From NCBI GenBank assembly GCA_005880805.1, contig VBFZ01000038.1, positions 1 through 37,755 of the forward strand: a DNA stretch of 37,755 nt, in the 5' to 3' direction. Position 1 is the stretch's first letter. Each line of letters opens with the position of its first letter. This document shows, piece by piece, positions 17,267 to 25,349 of this stretch. Source of the stretch: Chloroflexota bacterium. Lineage in GTDB: Bacteria; Chloroflexota; Limnocylindria; Limnocylindrales; CSP1-4. The translations under genes and the position numbers were made by a program. The notes below the pieces were generated by a model that was not told where the DNA came from, did not search any database, and saw nothing but the letters and a program-made list of their open reading frames with translations.

Positions 17267-19533
17267 GGTCTGGGAGTCGCCTTGGGCTTCCTGCTCGGGC
17301 TGGCGGACGGGCTCGCGCGAGACGGTGATGGGCTCGCGGACGGGCCTTCGGGCACTGCCTGGAGGACCGATACGCCGACACGATTGGCGTCGATCCAGAC
17401 GATCGAGGGTGGCGCTCCGCCCGTCCCTGCAACGTAGTAGATGCCGCGCAGGTCCTTCCAGCCCGGATCGCCGTTCGCCAGACGGTATTGCTCGACGAAG
17501 TCGCCGGTCGGGCCGGGCTCCTCCATGGCGACGATCCGGGCGGAGTTGACGTCGTACAGGTAGAGCGTGCCCGAGGCAGGGTCGCCGGTACCTGTCAGGA
17601 GGGTGTACCGGGGCGCCGGGCGCACGGCGTCGTCGCCGGGCCCGTCGATCTTGCGCGATCCGGGCGCAGCGATCCGCCAGTCCGAGGTCGGCACGACGCG
17701 CCTGACGGCGCCGCCCTGCGCCAGGAAGATGTTTGAGTCGATGTACATGGCCGTGACGTCATCGACCTTCTGGTTGGTCGGCAGCCGCCGTGTGGGAAGC
17801 GCGGGATAGCCGCTGCCGTCGATCGCGGGCGCGTACGTCAACACCTGCTCCTCGGACGGGTCGACGACGTACAGGTTGTAGAGGCCGGCCTGCGGGTCGC
17901 GGATGAACGTGCCGATCGCGCGCACGTCGGTGCCCCAGCTCGACGAGTTCCGGACCCGGACGCTGCGCAGCGTCCCGCGACCGTGCGTGTCGGCGGGCCG
18001 CCAGCGCCACAGCGTGTTCTTGCTGTCCAGGATCAGCAGATCGCGTCCCCCGGTCGCCAGCAGCCTTGGTTCCGCGGCGCCCGACTGGCCGGCCTTCAGC
18101 ACGGTGGTTGCCTTCTTTGCGGCAAGGTCGATCCTGAGCACCGACTTCGACGTCTTGTCGAGTACATACGGCGCGCCGTCGGGTCCGCGGACGAGCGCGC
18201 GCAGATCCACGGGGGTCTTTGCGCCCGCGAAGGTGAACAGGATCTGGCTGCCGACGGGCTTGACCTTGTAGAGGCTGTCAAGACCGGCAAGCACCTGCTG
18301 ACGCAGCGGCGCGAGGACGCTCTCGCCGGCGCCCGACGCGCCCGCGGTCCTGAGCTGCTGGTAGGCGTCGGCCAGCAGCCGCGTCGCGGCGTCGGGGTCC
18401 GCATCGATGATGTTTACCCCGGGCCCGAACACGCGGTTGATGTCATCCTGCGCGGCGGCAAGCGCGCGCTGGGCAGCCGTCAGCGAGTCCAGGCGGCCGA
18501 TCGGCGCCGGCGGTGCCCACAGCGACACGCCCAGCCCCAGGGTGGCCGCCAGAAGCAGGAACACCAGCAGCGCGATGGCCGCTCGCCGCTGCGACTCACG
18601 ACGGGCAGACAACGGCGTCACCCGATGTCGCGCAGGCGACCGCCGGGGCAGGAGGTCCTGGAGCCTGCGGATCCCGCCCTCGAACGCGTTGCCCGCCTTG
18701 CTGCGGGCGGCGCGGGCAGAGTCGCGCGCCGCGGCAACGCCGTCGGTCACGCTGTCCGCCAGCGGGATCGGTGAGCGATCGGGCGCGCCCGCCAGCGGTT
18801 CGGGTGGTCGGACGGGCACCAGCGTGCGCTGCTTCGTCGTGACCGCGACCTCGGTTGCCTCGAGCGCGATGGCCCCGTCGCTTCCGGAGCCGTCCGTGGC
18901 CACGAACTGGTGGTGGAGATGGTCGATCGCCGACTGGGGGTGGAGCGTGACCATCGCGTCTTTCAGCTCGTCGGGCCCCAGGCGCCCCATCATGTTCGGC
19001 GAGACGAGGACGAGCGAGTCTCCGACCGCGAGCTCGCCGCGCCAGACATCCGGCTCCAGGTCGCCGGTCGGGAGGCCGCGATCGCGGTGGGGGTCGGGCA
19101 GCGTCGAGAGGCGCGCGCCCCGGATCAGGTAGGCCTCCGCAGGCCCAACGGTCGCTACGTAGAGCTCGTTGGCGCGGACGACGGCCACGGCCACGCCGAT
19201 GGGCCCGGATCCTTCCTGGCTGCCTCCAGAGGGCAGTCGATCCCCGACGTGGGCGAGCCGCTTGTTGGCGAGCCGGATGGCCTTCTCGAGGCAGACCCGG
19301 ATCCCGGCCGACTCGTCGTAGTAGTACTCGCTGCGGATCGTGTCCGCCGCAAGCCGCGTCGCCTCGCGCACGCGGCCGCCTGGCACCCGGCCGGTGACCA
19401 GGAGGTAGAGGTTGCCCTTGGAACGCGCAACCGAGCCCACGTTCGGCTCGACGACGACGAGGGTGTCCGGGGAGTCATCGACGCGGTCCGCGTCCGGGAC
19501 CACGCCGAGCTTCATCTGGAGCCGAACGGCCAT
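17263..19533 (-). CDS. PP2C-like pseudophosphatase with one TM helix and predicted propeller domain
   Basis: 756 residues. Residues about 20-235 follow the PP2C order but lack every metal-ligand motif. VTGRVPGG stands where VxDGMGG is expected, VATVGPAEAYLI replaces VGDSRAYL, GDSLVLVSPNMMG replaces the GDxxLLxxDG motif, and GSDGAIALEATEV replaces the xDN motif. A basic linker leads to one membrane helix (about 318-339, IALLVFLLLAATLGLGVSLW). The C-terminal 400 residues contain repeated short beta motifs (PYVLDKTSKSVLRID, LYVVDPSEEQVLTY, GTLYLYDVNSARIV) suggesting a beta-propeller, and end in a Ser/Pro-rich tail. The PP2C part should be cytoplasmic and the propeller outside. The role is unknown; a signalling or scaffolding function is inferred. 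It is coupled to the rhomboid gene. Confidence 0.8.
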   Translation of the reverse strand: MAVRLQMKLGVVPDADRVDDSPDTLVVVEPNVGSVARSKGNLYLLVTGRVPGGRVREATRLAADTIRSEYYYDESAGIRVCLEKAIRLANKRLAHVGDRLPSGGSQEGSGPIGVAVAVVRANELYVATVGPAEAYLIRGARLSTLPDPHRDRGLPTGDLEPDVWRGELAVGDSLVLVSPNMMGRLGPDELKDAMVTLHPQSAIDHLHHQFVATDGSGSDGAIALEATEVAVTTKQRTLVPVRPPEPLAGAPDRSPIPLADSVTDGVAAARDSARAARSKAGNAFEGGIRRLQDLLPRRSPARHRVTPLSARRESQRRAAIALLVFLLLAATLGLGVSLWAPPAPIGRLDSLTAAQRALAAAQDDINRVFGPGVNIIDADPDAATRLLADAYQQLRTAGASGAGESVLAPLRQQVLAGLDSLYKVKPVGSQILFTFAGAKTPVDLRALVRGPDGAPYVLDKTSKSVLRIDLAAKKATTVLKAGQSGAAEPRLLATGGRDLLILDSKNTLWRWRPADTHGRGTLRSVRVRNSSSWGTDVRAIGTFIRDPQAGLYNLYVVDPSEEQVLTYAPAIDGSGYPALPTRRLPTNQKVDDVTAMYIDSNIFLAQGGAVRRVVPTSDWRIAAPGSRKIDGPGDDAVRPAPRYTLLTGTGDPASGTLYLYDVNSARIVAMEEPGPTGDFVEQYRLANGDPGWKDLRGIYYVAGTGGAPPSIVWIDANRVGVSVLQAVPEGPSASPSPSRASPSASPSRKPKATPRP

Positions 19534-19639
19534 GCGGGCCTCTCGTGATCGGGCGGGCGAAAGGATGAGGCACGACCCGGCAGGCTGCGCCGCCGCAGAC
19601 CGTCGACGCTCACCCGAGGGCGGCTGGCAGGTGCGCGCG

Positions 19640-19645
19640 ATTATA
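19640..19645 (-). promoter_or_regulatory. Candidate -10 for the pseudophosphatase-rhomboid operon
   Basis: A consensus TATAAT on the minus strand lies just downstream of the DUF721 stop, about 105 nt before the start at 19533. No convincing -35 is visible. Confidence 0.35.
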
Positions 19646-19650
19646 CGCGG

Positions 19651-19968
19651 CTAAGGTGCCCGAACCCGTACCGCCAGCTCGCTCGCCGGGAGCCCGCCCG
19701 GCGCCGCCCGGAAGGCAGCGAGCAGCTCCGTCGTCCGCATGCGCAGCTCCTGGGCGACGATCGGCGAATCCGCGTCGACGAGCAGCACGCCGCGCTCGAG
19801 GCGCTGCAGGCGAGTCGCACCAGTGGCGGCCGGCACATGTTCGGCGACGATGGCAGCCCAGGTACCTGCGGCCCGCACGAGGCGAAGCTCGTCCTCCAGG
19901 CCCAGGCGCCGTGCGGTCTCGGGCAGCAGGTCGCCGATCCGCTCCATCGGTCGGCGGCGGGTGGTCAC
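19651..19968 (-). CDS. DUF721 (DciA-like) protein
   Basis: 105 residues from a GTG whose last two bases overlap the recF stop (GTGA at 19965-19968). The pattern LLPETARRLGLEDELRLVRAAGTWAAIVAEHV followed by LERGVLLVDADSPIVAQELRMRTTELLAAF is the DUF721 core, including the conserved W and the V-x-x-x-SPxxAQEL strand-helix. DUF721 contains DciA, the ancestral loader of the DnaB replicative helicase in many bacteria without DnaC/DnaI. Its place in the dnaA-dnaN-recF unit supports a replication-initiation role. It is short compared with proteobacterial DciA but usual for recF-linked forms. Confidence 0.88.
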   Translation of the reverse strand: MTTRRRPMERIGDLLPETARRLGLEDELRLVRAAGTWAAIVAEHVPAATGATRLQRLERGVLLVDADSPIVAQELRMRTTELLAAFRAAPGGLPASELAVRVRAP

Positions 19969-21158
19969 GAGCGGAGCTGCCCGACCAGCGGCGCGCTCTG
20001 CTGGATGAGCGTGGCCCCGGCTGACGGCTGCGCCTGCGGGGCCGGTTCGACCCGCCAGCCCACGGCGTGCGCCACGAGCTCCGGGTCGAGGTCGTCGAGC
20101 GTCGTGGTGGTCACGAACGCCTGCGGCAGCGCCGCGATCCGGCGGACGAGGTGCGCGCGGCGCTCCGGGTCCAGCTCCGAAAAGACGTCGTCGAGCAGCA
20201 GAAGTGGCGGCTTGCCGTCCAGGGACGTGAGCAGGTCGAGCTCGGCAAGCTTGAACGCGAGAATCGCGGTCCGCTGCTGGCCGCGCGAGGCGAAGGTCGA
20301 CAGGTCGCGTCCGCCCTGCTCGAAGACCATGTCGTCCCGGTGCGGCCCGACGAGCGTGGTGCCGTTCCAGATCTCCTTCTCGGCCGTCTCCACGAGTCGA
20401 CGGGCGAGCGCGTCCCTGGGCGTTTCGCCGGGGAATGCCGGCGCGTTCGTCTCGTAGCGAATGCCCAGCCGTGCCTCGCGCGCCTCATCGGGCGCGATCT
20501 CCGCGTGTGCCGCGCGGATCGGCTCCTGCAGCGCGTCCAGGAGGGCGAGTCGCTCGGCCACGATCGCCGGGCCGGTCTCCAGGAAGCTGCCGTCCCAGAA
20601 CGCGAGCTCGGATCGCGAGGCCTGCTCTTCGCGAATCGCTCGCAGCAGGCTGTTCCGCTGGGCCAGCGTTCGGGCATAGGTTCCGAGGTCGCGAAGGTAA
20701 GCGGGCGAGCGCTGGCTGGCGAGCGCGTCCAGCGCTGAGCGGCGCAGGGCCGGAGAGCCGGCAACGAGGAGCATCTCCTCGGGCGCGAACACCACGATCC
20801 GGAGCAGGCCGAGCAGCCCGCTCGCACGCCGGCCGACGCCGTTCACCCGGATCCGCTTGCGCCCGGCCGAGCCGGGTACTGGCTGGGCGCCGCCAGGCCG
20901 CACGATGGCGACCTCGATCGCGGTTCCGTCGTCCAGGCTTCCCTCGACCCTGACGAGATCCGTCCCCCAGCGAACGAGCTCGGCGTCCGTCGTGGTGCGG
21001 TGCGAGCGCCCGAGCGCCAGAAGCACGATGGCTTCCAGGAGGCTTGTCTTGCCGGCGGCGTTCGGTCCCCACACGATCTGCGGGCCGGGCCCGAAGTCGG
21101 CCTGCAGGCGGGCGTAGCCGCGCAGGTCCTGTACGGTCAGTGAACGAAGCGAGGCCAT
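19965..21158 (-). CDS. recF: RecF DNA replication and repair ATPase
   Basis: 397 residues. The SMC-like N-terminus carries Walker A GPNAAGKT at residues 31-38, followed by SLLEAIVLLALGRSHRT. The RecF-specific VVFAPEEMLLVAGSPALRR and LASQRSPAYL segments follow. The ABC-type signature region (TFASRGQQRTAILAFKLAE) and Walker B (PLLLLDDVFSELD) lie in the C-terminal third. RecF helps load RecA at gaps through RecOR. It is separated by 23 nt from dnaN and overlaps the DUF721 start. A 40-residue tail beyond the usual end (VEPAPQAQPSAG...) is low-complexity. Confidence 0.96.
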   Translation of the reverse strand: MASLRSLTVQDLRGYARLQADFGPGPQIVWGPNAAGKTSLLEAIVLLALGRSHRTTTDAELVRWGTDLVRVEGSLDDGTAIEVAIVRPGGAQPVPGSAGRKRIRVNGVGRRASGLLGLLRIVVFAPEEMLLVAGSPALRRSALDALASQRSPAYLRDLGTYARTLAQRNSLLRAIREEQASRSELAFWDGSFLETGPAIVAERLALLDALQEPIRAAHAEIAPDEAREARLGIRYETNAPAFPGETPRDALARRLVETAEKEIWNGTTLVGPHRDDMVFEQGGRDLSTFASRGQQRTAILAFKLAELDLLTSLDGKPPLLLLDDVFSELDPERRAHLVRRIAALPQAFVTTTTLDDLDPELVAHAVGWRVEPAPQAQPSAGATLIQQSAPLVGQLRS

Positions 21159-21181
21159 GTGGTTTGCCGGGAGTGGGCCGT

Positions 21182-22300
21182 CTAGGACGTCGTGCGGACG
21201 GGCATCACCACGTGCACGTACTTGTCGTCGCCGACCGGTTTGAACACGCCAGGCGACAGCGGCCCGTTGAGCTCGAGCGCGAACTGCTCCGCGTCGACGT
21301 ACTGAAGGACGTCGGCGAGGTAGCGCGCGTTGAAAGCGATCGTGGTCCCGTCGCCCTCCAGCGAGGCCTCCACGCCGCCCTCGTAGTCGCCGATCTCGGC
21401 GTTGGCGCTGACCGTGACCTCCCCCTCGCCGTTACCGCCAATCTGGAGCTTGACGATATTCGCCGCGTTGCTCGCGATGAAGGCCGCAGGGCGGAGCGCC
21501 TTGAGCAGCTCTTCGCGCTCGAGCACGGCGCGCGTTGTGTGGGCCTGCGGCAGGACCTGCTGGTAGTTCGGGAACTGGCCGTCGATCAGACGACTGACCA
21601 GGTCAACCCCCTCGAGGTGGAAGAGGACCTGGTTGCGCGCCGGCGAGAGGACGATGTCGACCGGATCGTCGGTGTCGGCGAGGACGCGCACGAGCTCGCT
21701 CAGCGATCGGGCCGGGATGACCAGGCGCGTGTCCTCCACCGCGTCGAGGACCGGGATCGTCTTGACCGCGATCCGGTAGTTGTCGGCCGCGGCCAGCGTC
21801 ACGTGATCGCCCTCGAAATGGACGAGAACGCCCGTCAGTATCGGCCGTGCCTCGTCGCTGGCTGCGGCAAATGCGGTCTCCGAGAGTGCCTGGCGGAGCA
21901 CCTTCTGGCTGATCCGCGTCGTCGGCCGCTCGCCTGCAGTGGGGATCGCCGGAAACTCGTCCGCATCGATGCCCCGCAGGTGGGCAGTGAAGCGGCCGGA
22001 GCGGAGCAGGAGCGTGTCCGTGCCCTGGAGCTCGAGCTCCACGCGCTCACTCGCGTTGAGCGACGAGACGATGTCGGACAGGAGCTTGGCCGGCACCGTC
22101 GTTGCCCCGTCCGAATCGATCTTGCCCGGCACCCACACCGTGATCCCGATCTCGAGGTTCGTGGCCGTCAGCTTCAGGCCGGCATCTTCGGTCCTGAGCA
22201 GGACGTTGGCGAGAACGGGCAGGGTGCTGCGAGTGGAGACGGCGCGGCTGACGATCGCCAGGCTGCGCGCCAGGTTCTCCTGCATGACCGAGAGTTTCAC
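21182..22300 (-). CDS. dnaN: DNA polymerase III beta sliding clamp
   Basis: 372 residues from a GTG with GGAG about 11 nt upstream. The three clamp repeats are intact: MKLSVMQENLARSLAIVSRAV and VLANVLLRTEDAGLKLTATNLEIGI open repeat 1; VLRQALSETAFAAASDEARPILTGVL opens repeat 2; and LFHLEGVDLVSRLIDGQFPNYQQVLP joins repeat 3. The C-terminus YVHVVMPVRTTS matches the family's usual end (LVMPMR). The clamp tethers polymerase III to DNA. It lies downstream of dnaA and the DnaA-box region in the standard order. Confidence 0.97.
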   Translation of the reverse strand: MKLSVMQENLARSLAIVSRAVSTRSTLPVLANVLLRTEDAGLKLTATNLEIGITVWVPGKIDSDGATTVPAKLLSDIVSSLNASERVELELQGTDTLLLRSGRFTAHLRGIDADEFPAIPTAGERPTTRISQKVLRQALSETAFAAASDEARPILTGVLVHFEGDHVTLAAADNYRIAVKTIPVLDAVEDTRLVIPARSLSELVRVLADTDDPVDIVLSPARNQVLFHLEGVDLVSRLIDGQFPNYQQVLPQAHTTRAVLEREELLKALRPAAFIASNAANIVKLQIGGNGEGEVTVSANAEIGDYEGGVEASLEGDGTTIAFNARYLADVLQYVDAEQFALELNGPLSPGVFKPVGDDKYVHVVMPVRTTS

Positions 22301-22650
22301 GTCAGGTTCACTCCAAGTGACGGGTGCCCTCGAGAGGCGTCAGCGCCGATCCGCTGGGGCGACACGTTGCCCGGATCCAGGCCGCCGACAGGTGGATTGT
22401 CTCTCTATCTTCTCATCCCGTCATCATCGTCATCAGGGCGTGGACTCGGTGGAGAGGCGAGCGTGGCCCCGCACGGGTCCGTAGTGGAGCACTCGTTTCG
22501 ACGCGTGGACGAGCCGGCCGGCGATGTCGCTGGGCGGTGGCCGAAGTGTGGATCGTCCAAGCGTCGTCCCTCGGACCTCGCCTGATTGCCACCCGATCTC
22601 CACGCCCGCATGCCGGGATATCGGCCGGAGACGGTCGTCAGGACCGGATC

Positions 22651-22700
22651 TTGTCCACAGTCAGACAGGCTTCTCCACGGAATCGGGGCGCTTTTCCACG
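22651..22700 (+). promoter_or_regulatory. Three phased DnaA boxes
   Basis: TTGTCCACA (22651-22659), TTCTCCACG (22671-22679) and TTTTCCACG (22692-22700) share orientation and are spaced 20 and 21 nt apart, about two helical turns. TTGTCCACA is the form favoured by high-GC bacteria; the other two differ from it at two positions. Same-face spacing favours co-operative DnaA assembly. Confidence 0.75.
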
Positions 22701-22710
22701 GAGACATTTC

Positions 22711-22759
22711 GGAGCCGTTACGAAATGGGCCCGAACCGATACGGGCGCATAACGGCTCC
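22711..22759. repeat. 10-bp perfect inverted repeat between DnaA boxes and dnaA stop
   Basis: GGAGCCGTTA (22711-22720) and TAACGGCTCC (22750-22759) enclose 29 nt that include a smaller CCCG/CGGG pairing. It could be a dnaA terminator read on the minus strand (no T-tract) or a structural element of the origin. Confidence 0.55.
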
Positions 22760-22789
22760 AAGCGGCCGTTCGCCTCCGGGTGCGGCCCC

Positions 22790-24178
22790 TCAGTCTGCGT
22801 AGATGAGCTCGCGAACCGCCGCGATCTCCCGCCGCAGCTCGTCGTTCTGGGACGCCTCGCGGGTGATCTTGTCGCAGGCGTGCAGCACGGTCGAGTGGTC
22901 GCGTCCGCCGAGCTCCGCCCCGATCCGCAGCAGGGAGACGTCGGTCTCCTCGCGCATCAGGAACATCGCGATCTGCCGCGGCACGACGATGGCCTTGTCG
23001 CGCTTCTGGCCCTGCAGGGCGTCCATCGGCACGCCGTAATAGTCGGAGACGGCCTTGGCGATCCGCTCCGGCGTCACCTGGCGCTTCTTCGGGTTGTACA
23101 TGACGTTCGAGAGGACGGACTGGGCCAGGTCGATCGAGATCGGGATCGCGCCCATGCTCGCGTACGCGACGATGCGGTTCAGCGCCCCCTCGAGCTCGCG
23201 GATGTTGCTGACGACCTTGCGGGCGATGAACTCGACCACGTCGGACGTGATCGGAACGCCGCCTTCCTCGGCCTTCGCACGCAGGATCGCGATCCGGGTC
23301 TCGAGATCGGGCGCCGTCAGGTCGGCTATCAGCCCCCACTCGAACCGGCTTCGCAGGCGCTCCTCCAGGGTGACGATCTGCTTGGGCGGCCGATCGGACG
23401 AAAGGACGATCTGCTTGCCGTCCTCGTGGATCGCATTGAACGTATGGAAGAACTCTTCCTGCGTGCGCTCCTTGTCGGCGATGAACTGGATGTCGTCGAT
23501 GAGCAGGAGGTCGATCCGCCGATAGCGGCTCCGGAACTCGTCGACCTTGCCCTGCTGGATGCTCGTGATGAACTCGTTCGTGAACTTCTCGCTGGTCGCG
23601 TAGACGACCTTCTTGCGCGGGAACTTGGTCACGACCTGGTTGCCGATCGCGTGCATGAGGTGGGTCTTGCCCAGTCCCACCCCGCCGTACAGGAAGAGCG
23701 GGTTGTAGGCGTGTCCCGGCCGCTCCGCGACCGACAGGCTCGCCGCATGTGCCAGGCGATTGGCCGAACCGACGATGAAGTTGGCGAACGTGTAGCGGGC
23801 GTTGAGATTCGCGCTGACACCCTCGCCGCCAACACGTCCGGGCTCGAGCCGAACGACCTGGCTCGAGGGGCCGCTTCCATTCGTCGACGGGGCCATGCTG
23901 TTCGAGCCAAACTGGACCGTCTCCGAGGCGGGTAGCGGGGCAGTGACGAACTCGACCTGCACGCTGTAGCCGACGACGCGGGCCAGGGTCTGGCTGATCA
24001 GGGATCGGTAGCGGGTCTCCAGCCAGTCCTTCGCGAACCCGTTCGGGACGGAAATCCGGAAGTGGCTGTCGTCAACGTCAACCAGCTGGGTGTCGCGCAG
24101 CCACGTCTCGAAGTTCGCGGCCGAGAGCGAAACCTGCAACTCTCCGAGCGCCGCACGCCAGACTTGTTTGGCATCCAT
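22790..24178 (-). CDS. dnaA: Chromosomal replication initiator DnaA
   Basis: 462 residues. The ATG at 24178 was chosen because MDAKQVWRAALGELQ aligns with the normal DnaA N-terminus; the frame is open further upstream, but that part is low-complexity and lies across the promoter. Domain I covers about 1-80, followed by a variable domain II. The AAA+ domain has Walker A GGVGLGKT (165-172) and Walker B LLLIDDIQFI. Domain IV carries the DNA-contacting signature GGRDHSTVLHA beginning near residue 424. DnaA binds the 9-mers found just downstream and opens the origin. Confidence 0.97.
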   Translation of the reverse strand: MDAKQVWRAALGELQVSLSAANFETWLRDTQLVDVDDSHFRISVPNGFAKDWLETRYRSLISQTLARVVGYSVQVEFVTAPLPASETVQFGSNSMAPSTNGSGPSSQVVRLEPGRVGGEGVSANLNARYTFANFIVGSANRLAHAASLSVAERPGHAYNPLFLYGGVGLGKTHLMHAIGNQVVTKFPRKKVVYATSEKFTNEFITSIQQGKVDEFRSRYRRIDLLLIDDIQFIADKERTQEEFFHTFNAIHEDGKQIVLSSDRPPKQIVTLEERLRSRFEWGLIADLTAPDLETRIAILRAKAEEGGVPITSDVVEFIARKVVSNIRELEGALNRIVAYASMGAIPISIDLAQSVLSNVMYNPKKRQVTPERIAKAVSDYYGVPMDALQGQKRDKAIVVPRQIAMFLMREETDVSLLRIGAELGGRDHSTVLHACDKITREASQNDELRREIAAVRELIYAD

Positions 24179-24364
24179 CGATCGCTGACCCGACTGGTGG
24201 TTGTTGCGAGGTGGGTAGCCTCGGCCACGGACCGACGCATGGGAACTTGGGCGCGATGGGATGACGGAGGGCCTCGCGAACGCTCCGACAAGCTGTTCCA
24301 GGCGACCCTTCGTGTGAGCCGAAGGGGAGCCCCCGAGCAGCGTCCCGGCGCCCGCGGGAGGCGA

Positions 24365-24394
24365 AGGATAGCACCGCCCGGCAGGGGCCTGCAA
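24365..24394 (-). promoter_or_regulatory. Candidate dnaA promoter
   Basis: On the minus strand TTGCAG (24389-24394), an 18-nt spacer and TATCCT (24365-24370) precede the dnaA ATG by about 185 nt. The gap 24179-24640 between dnaA and rpmH holds this and the divergent rpmH promoter but no gene that I can support. Confidence 0.5.
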
Positions 24395-24500
24395 GGCGAT
24401 CCCGCGGGTGCCACCGCATACTCCCCGGGAGTATCAGGCATCCCCTCGACCGCGAGTGCCCGCACTCCGAATTCCCGGCCGACACAACCCATGGTGTGGT

Positions 24501-24530
24501 TTGACACCGTTTTCGGGGCCTTCCTATAAT
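24501..24530 (+). promoter_or_regulatory. Consensus sigma-70 promoter of rpmH-rnpA operon
   Basis: TTGACA (24501-24506), an 18-nt spacer and TATAAT (24525-24530): both hexamers match consensus exactly, the best promoter in the window. It would drive rpmH, rnpA and the downstream genes. Confidence 0.85.
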
Positions 24531-24541
24531 CCCGCGAACGG

Positions 24542-24575
24542 AAACGCGCACGCGCTTTCGGGCGCCGGCGCGTTT
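24542..24575 (+). other. Leader stem-loop in the rpmH 5' region
   Basis: AAACGCGC (24542-24549) pairs with GCGCGTTT (24568-24575) across an 18-nt loop, starting about 12 nt after the -10. Its place at the extreme 5' end of the transcript suggests mRNA stabilisation or regulation. Confidence 0.45.
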
Positions 24576-24640
24576 GCGTGCCTCTAGGGGTCGAATCGAC
24601 AGTCCCCGGGGCCTGATGGAGAGGATCGCGCGGACTCCCG

Positions 24641-24775
24641 ATGAAGCAGACCTATCAGCCCAAGAAGCGCCATCGCGCCAAGGAGCACGGCTTTCGGGCC
24701 CGAATGAAGACCTCGGGCGGTCGTCGCGTTCTGGCTGCTCGGCGGGCTCGAGGTCGAAAGAAGCTGACGGCCTGA
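24641..24775 (+). CDS. rpmH: 50S ribosomal protein L34
   Basis: 44 residues, the usual size. The sequence begins MKQTYQPKKRHRAKEHGFRA and continues RMKTSGGRRVLAARRARGRKK, the hallmark basic L34 pattern. This protein sits in the large ribosomal subunit near the exit-tunnel side of 23S rRNA. No strong ribosome site lies at the ideal distance; a GGAGAGG is about 18 nt upstream. The position between dnaA and rnpA is the classical order at bacterial origins. Confidence 0.96.
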   Translation: MKQTYQPKKRHRAKEHGFRARMKTSGGRRVLAARRARGRKKLTA

Positions 24776-24810
24776 CAAACGAGCGCGACCGCCCTCGGCC
24801 GCGGCTCGTG

Positions 24811-25146
24811 ATGCTCGCCCGTCCTCAGGATTTCGCGACGCTCCAGGGCAGTGGGATCACCAGGTCACATGCCCTCTTGTTCGCCCGCTTCATGCGGACG
24901 GATGGCGAAGCCACCAGGTTCGGCCTGTCGACCGGGCGGAAGCTCGGGGGCGCGGTCGTCCGGAACCGCGTTCGGCGAAGGCTCCGCGAGGCGCTAAGGG
25001 TGATGGCGCCCTCGTTCCAGCCGGGCTGGGACGTCCTCATCATCGCCCGGCCCGCTCTGATAGAGGCGGATCATGAAGCGCTGGTCGGAGCCCTGCGCCG
25101 AGTCCTCGGCCGGGCCGGCGTCCTGGAGGGTCAGTCGAGCACGTGA
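24811..25146 (+). CDS. rnpA: Ribonuclease P protein component
   Basis: 111 residues from ATG 24811 (GTG 24808 directly before it is equally possible; the frame is open further up over rpmH). The N-terminal LARPQDFATLQGSG matches the usual L-x-R-x-x-DF opening, so a start near here is right. The RNA-binding signature is VVRNRVRRRLREAL (about residues 51-64), and a C-terminal helix EALVGALRRVLGRAG completes the fold. It assists the RNase P RNA in trimming tRNA 5' ends and probably the tmRNA precursor here. It overlaps the yidD start by 4 nt. Confidence 0.94.
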   Translation: MLARPQDFATLQGSGITRSHALLFARFMRTDGEATRFGLSTGRKLGGAVVRNRVRRRLREALRVMAPSFQPGWDVLIIARPALIEADHEALVGALRRVLGRAGVLEGQSST

Positions 25147-25349
25147 AGGCAATCGGGATCGGGCTCATCCGGCTCTACCGGATCGTGTTTGCCTGGCTGC
25201 CGTCGAGCTGCCGCTACGAGCCCAGCTGCTCCCGCTATACGGAGCAGGCGATCGGGAAGTACGGACTCCTGAAGGGCAGCTGGATGGGCGCCAAGCGGAT
25301 CGCCCGCTGCCACCCGTGGAGTCCCGGCGGTTATGATCCGGTCCGCTAG
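25143..25349 (+). CDS. yidD: YidD membrane protein insertion efficiency factor
   Basis: 68 residues from a GTG overlapping the rnpA stop (GTGA). Conserved features are the amphipathic N-terminal helix IRLYRIVFAWLP, the cysteine motif SSCRYEPSCSRYTEQAI, KGSWMGAKRIARCHPW and the terminal GGYDPV. YidD is a small membrane-associated protein that aids insertion of proteins by YidC. Its last 17 nt overlap the yidC start, showing tight coupling. Confidence 0.95.
   Translation: MKAIGIGLIRLYRIVFAWLPSSCRYEPSCSRYTEQAIGKYGLLKGSWMGAKRIARCHPWSPGGYDPVR

Larger units (their letters stand above)
22301..22789. other. dnaA-dnaN intergenic region, candidate oriC
   Basis: 489 bp without a convincing gene. It holds a cluster of DnaA-box-like 9-mers (22651-22700), a weaker reverse box CGATCCACA (minus strand, 22547-22555), a relatively AT-rich, CAT-repeat tract (22397-22436: TCTCATCCCGTCATCATCG then TCATCAG) that could be an unwinding or DnaA-trio-like element, and a 10-bp inverted repeat (22711-22759). 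Location between dnaA and dnaN is the commonest oriC position. GC-skew inversion would be the decisive test. Confidence 0.7.

Noticed and set aside
22324..23935. Plus-strand open frames through oriC and dnaA
   Set aside because: Antisense to dnaA and without ribosome sites; composition is that of shadow frames.
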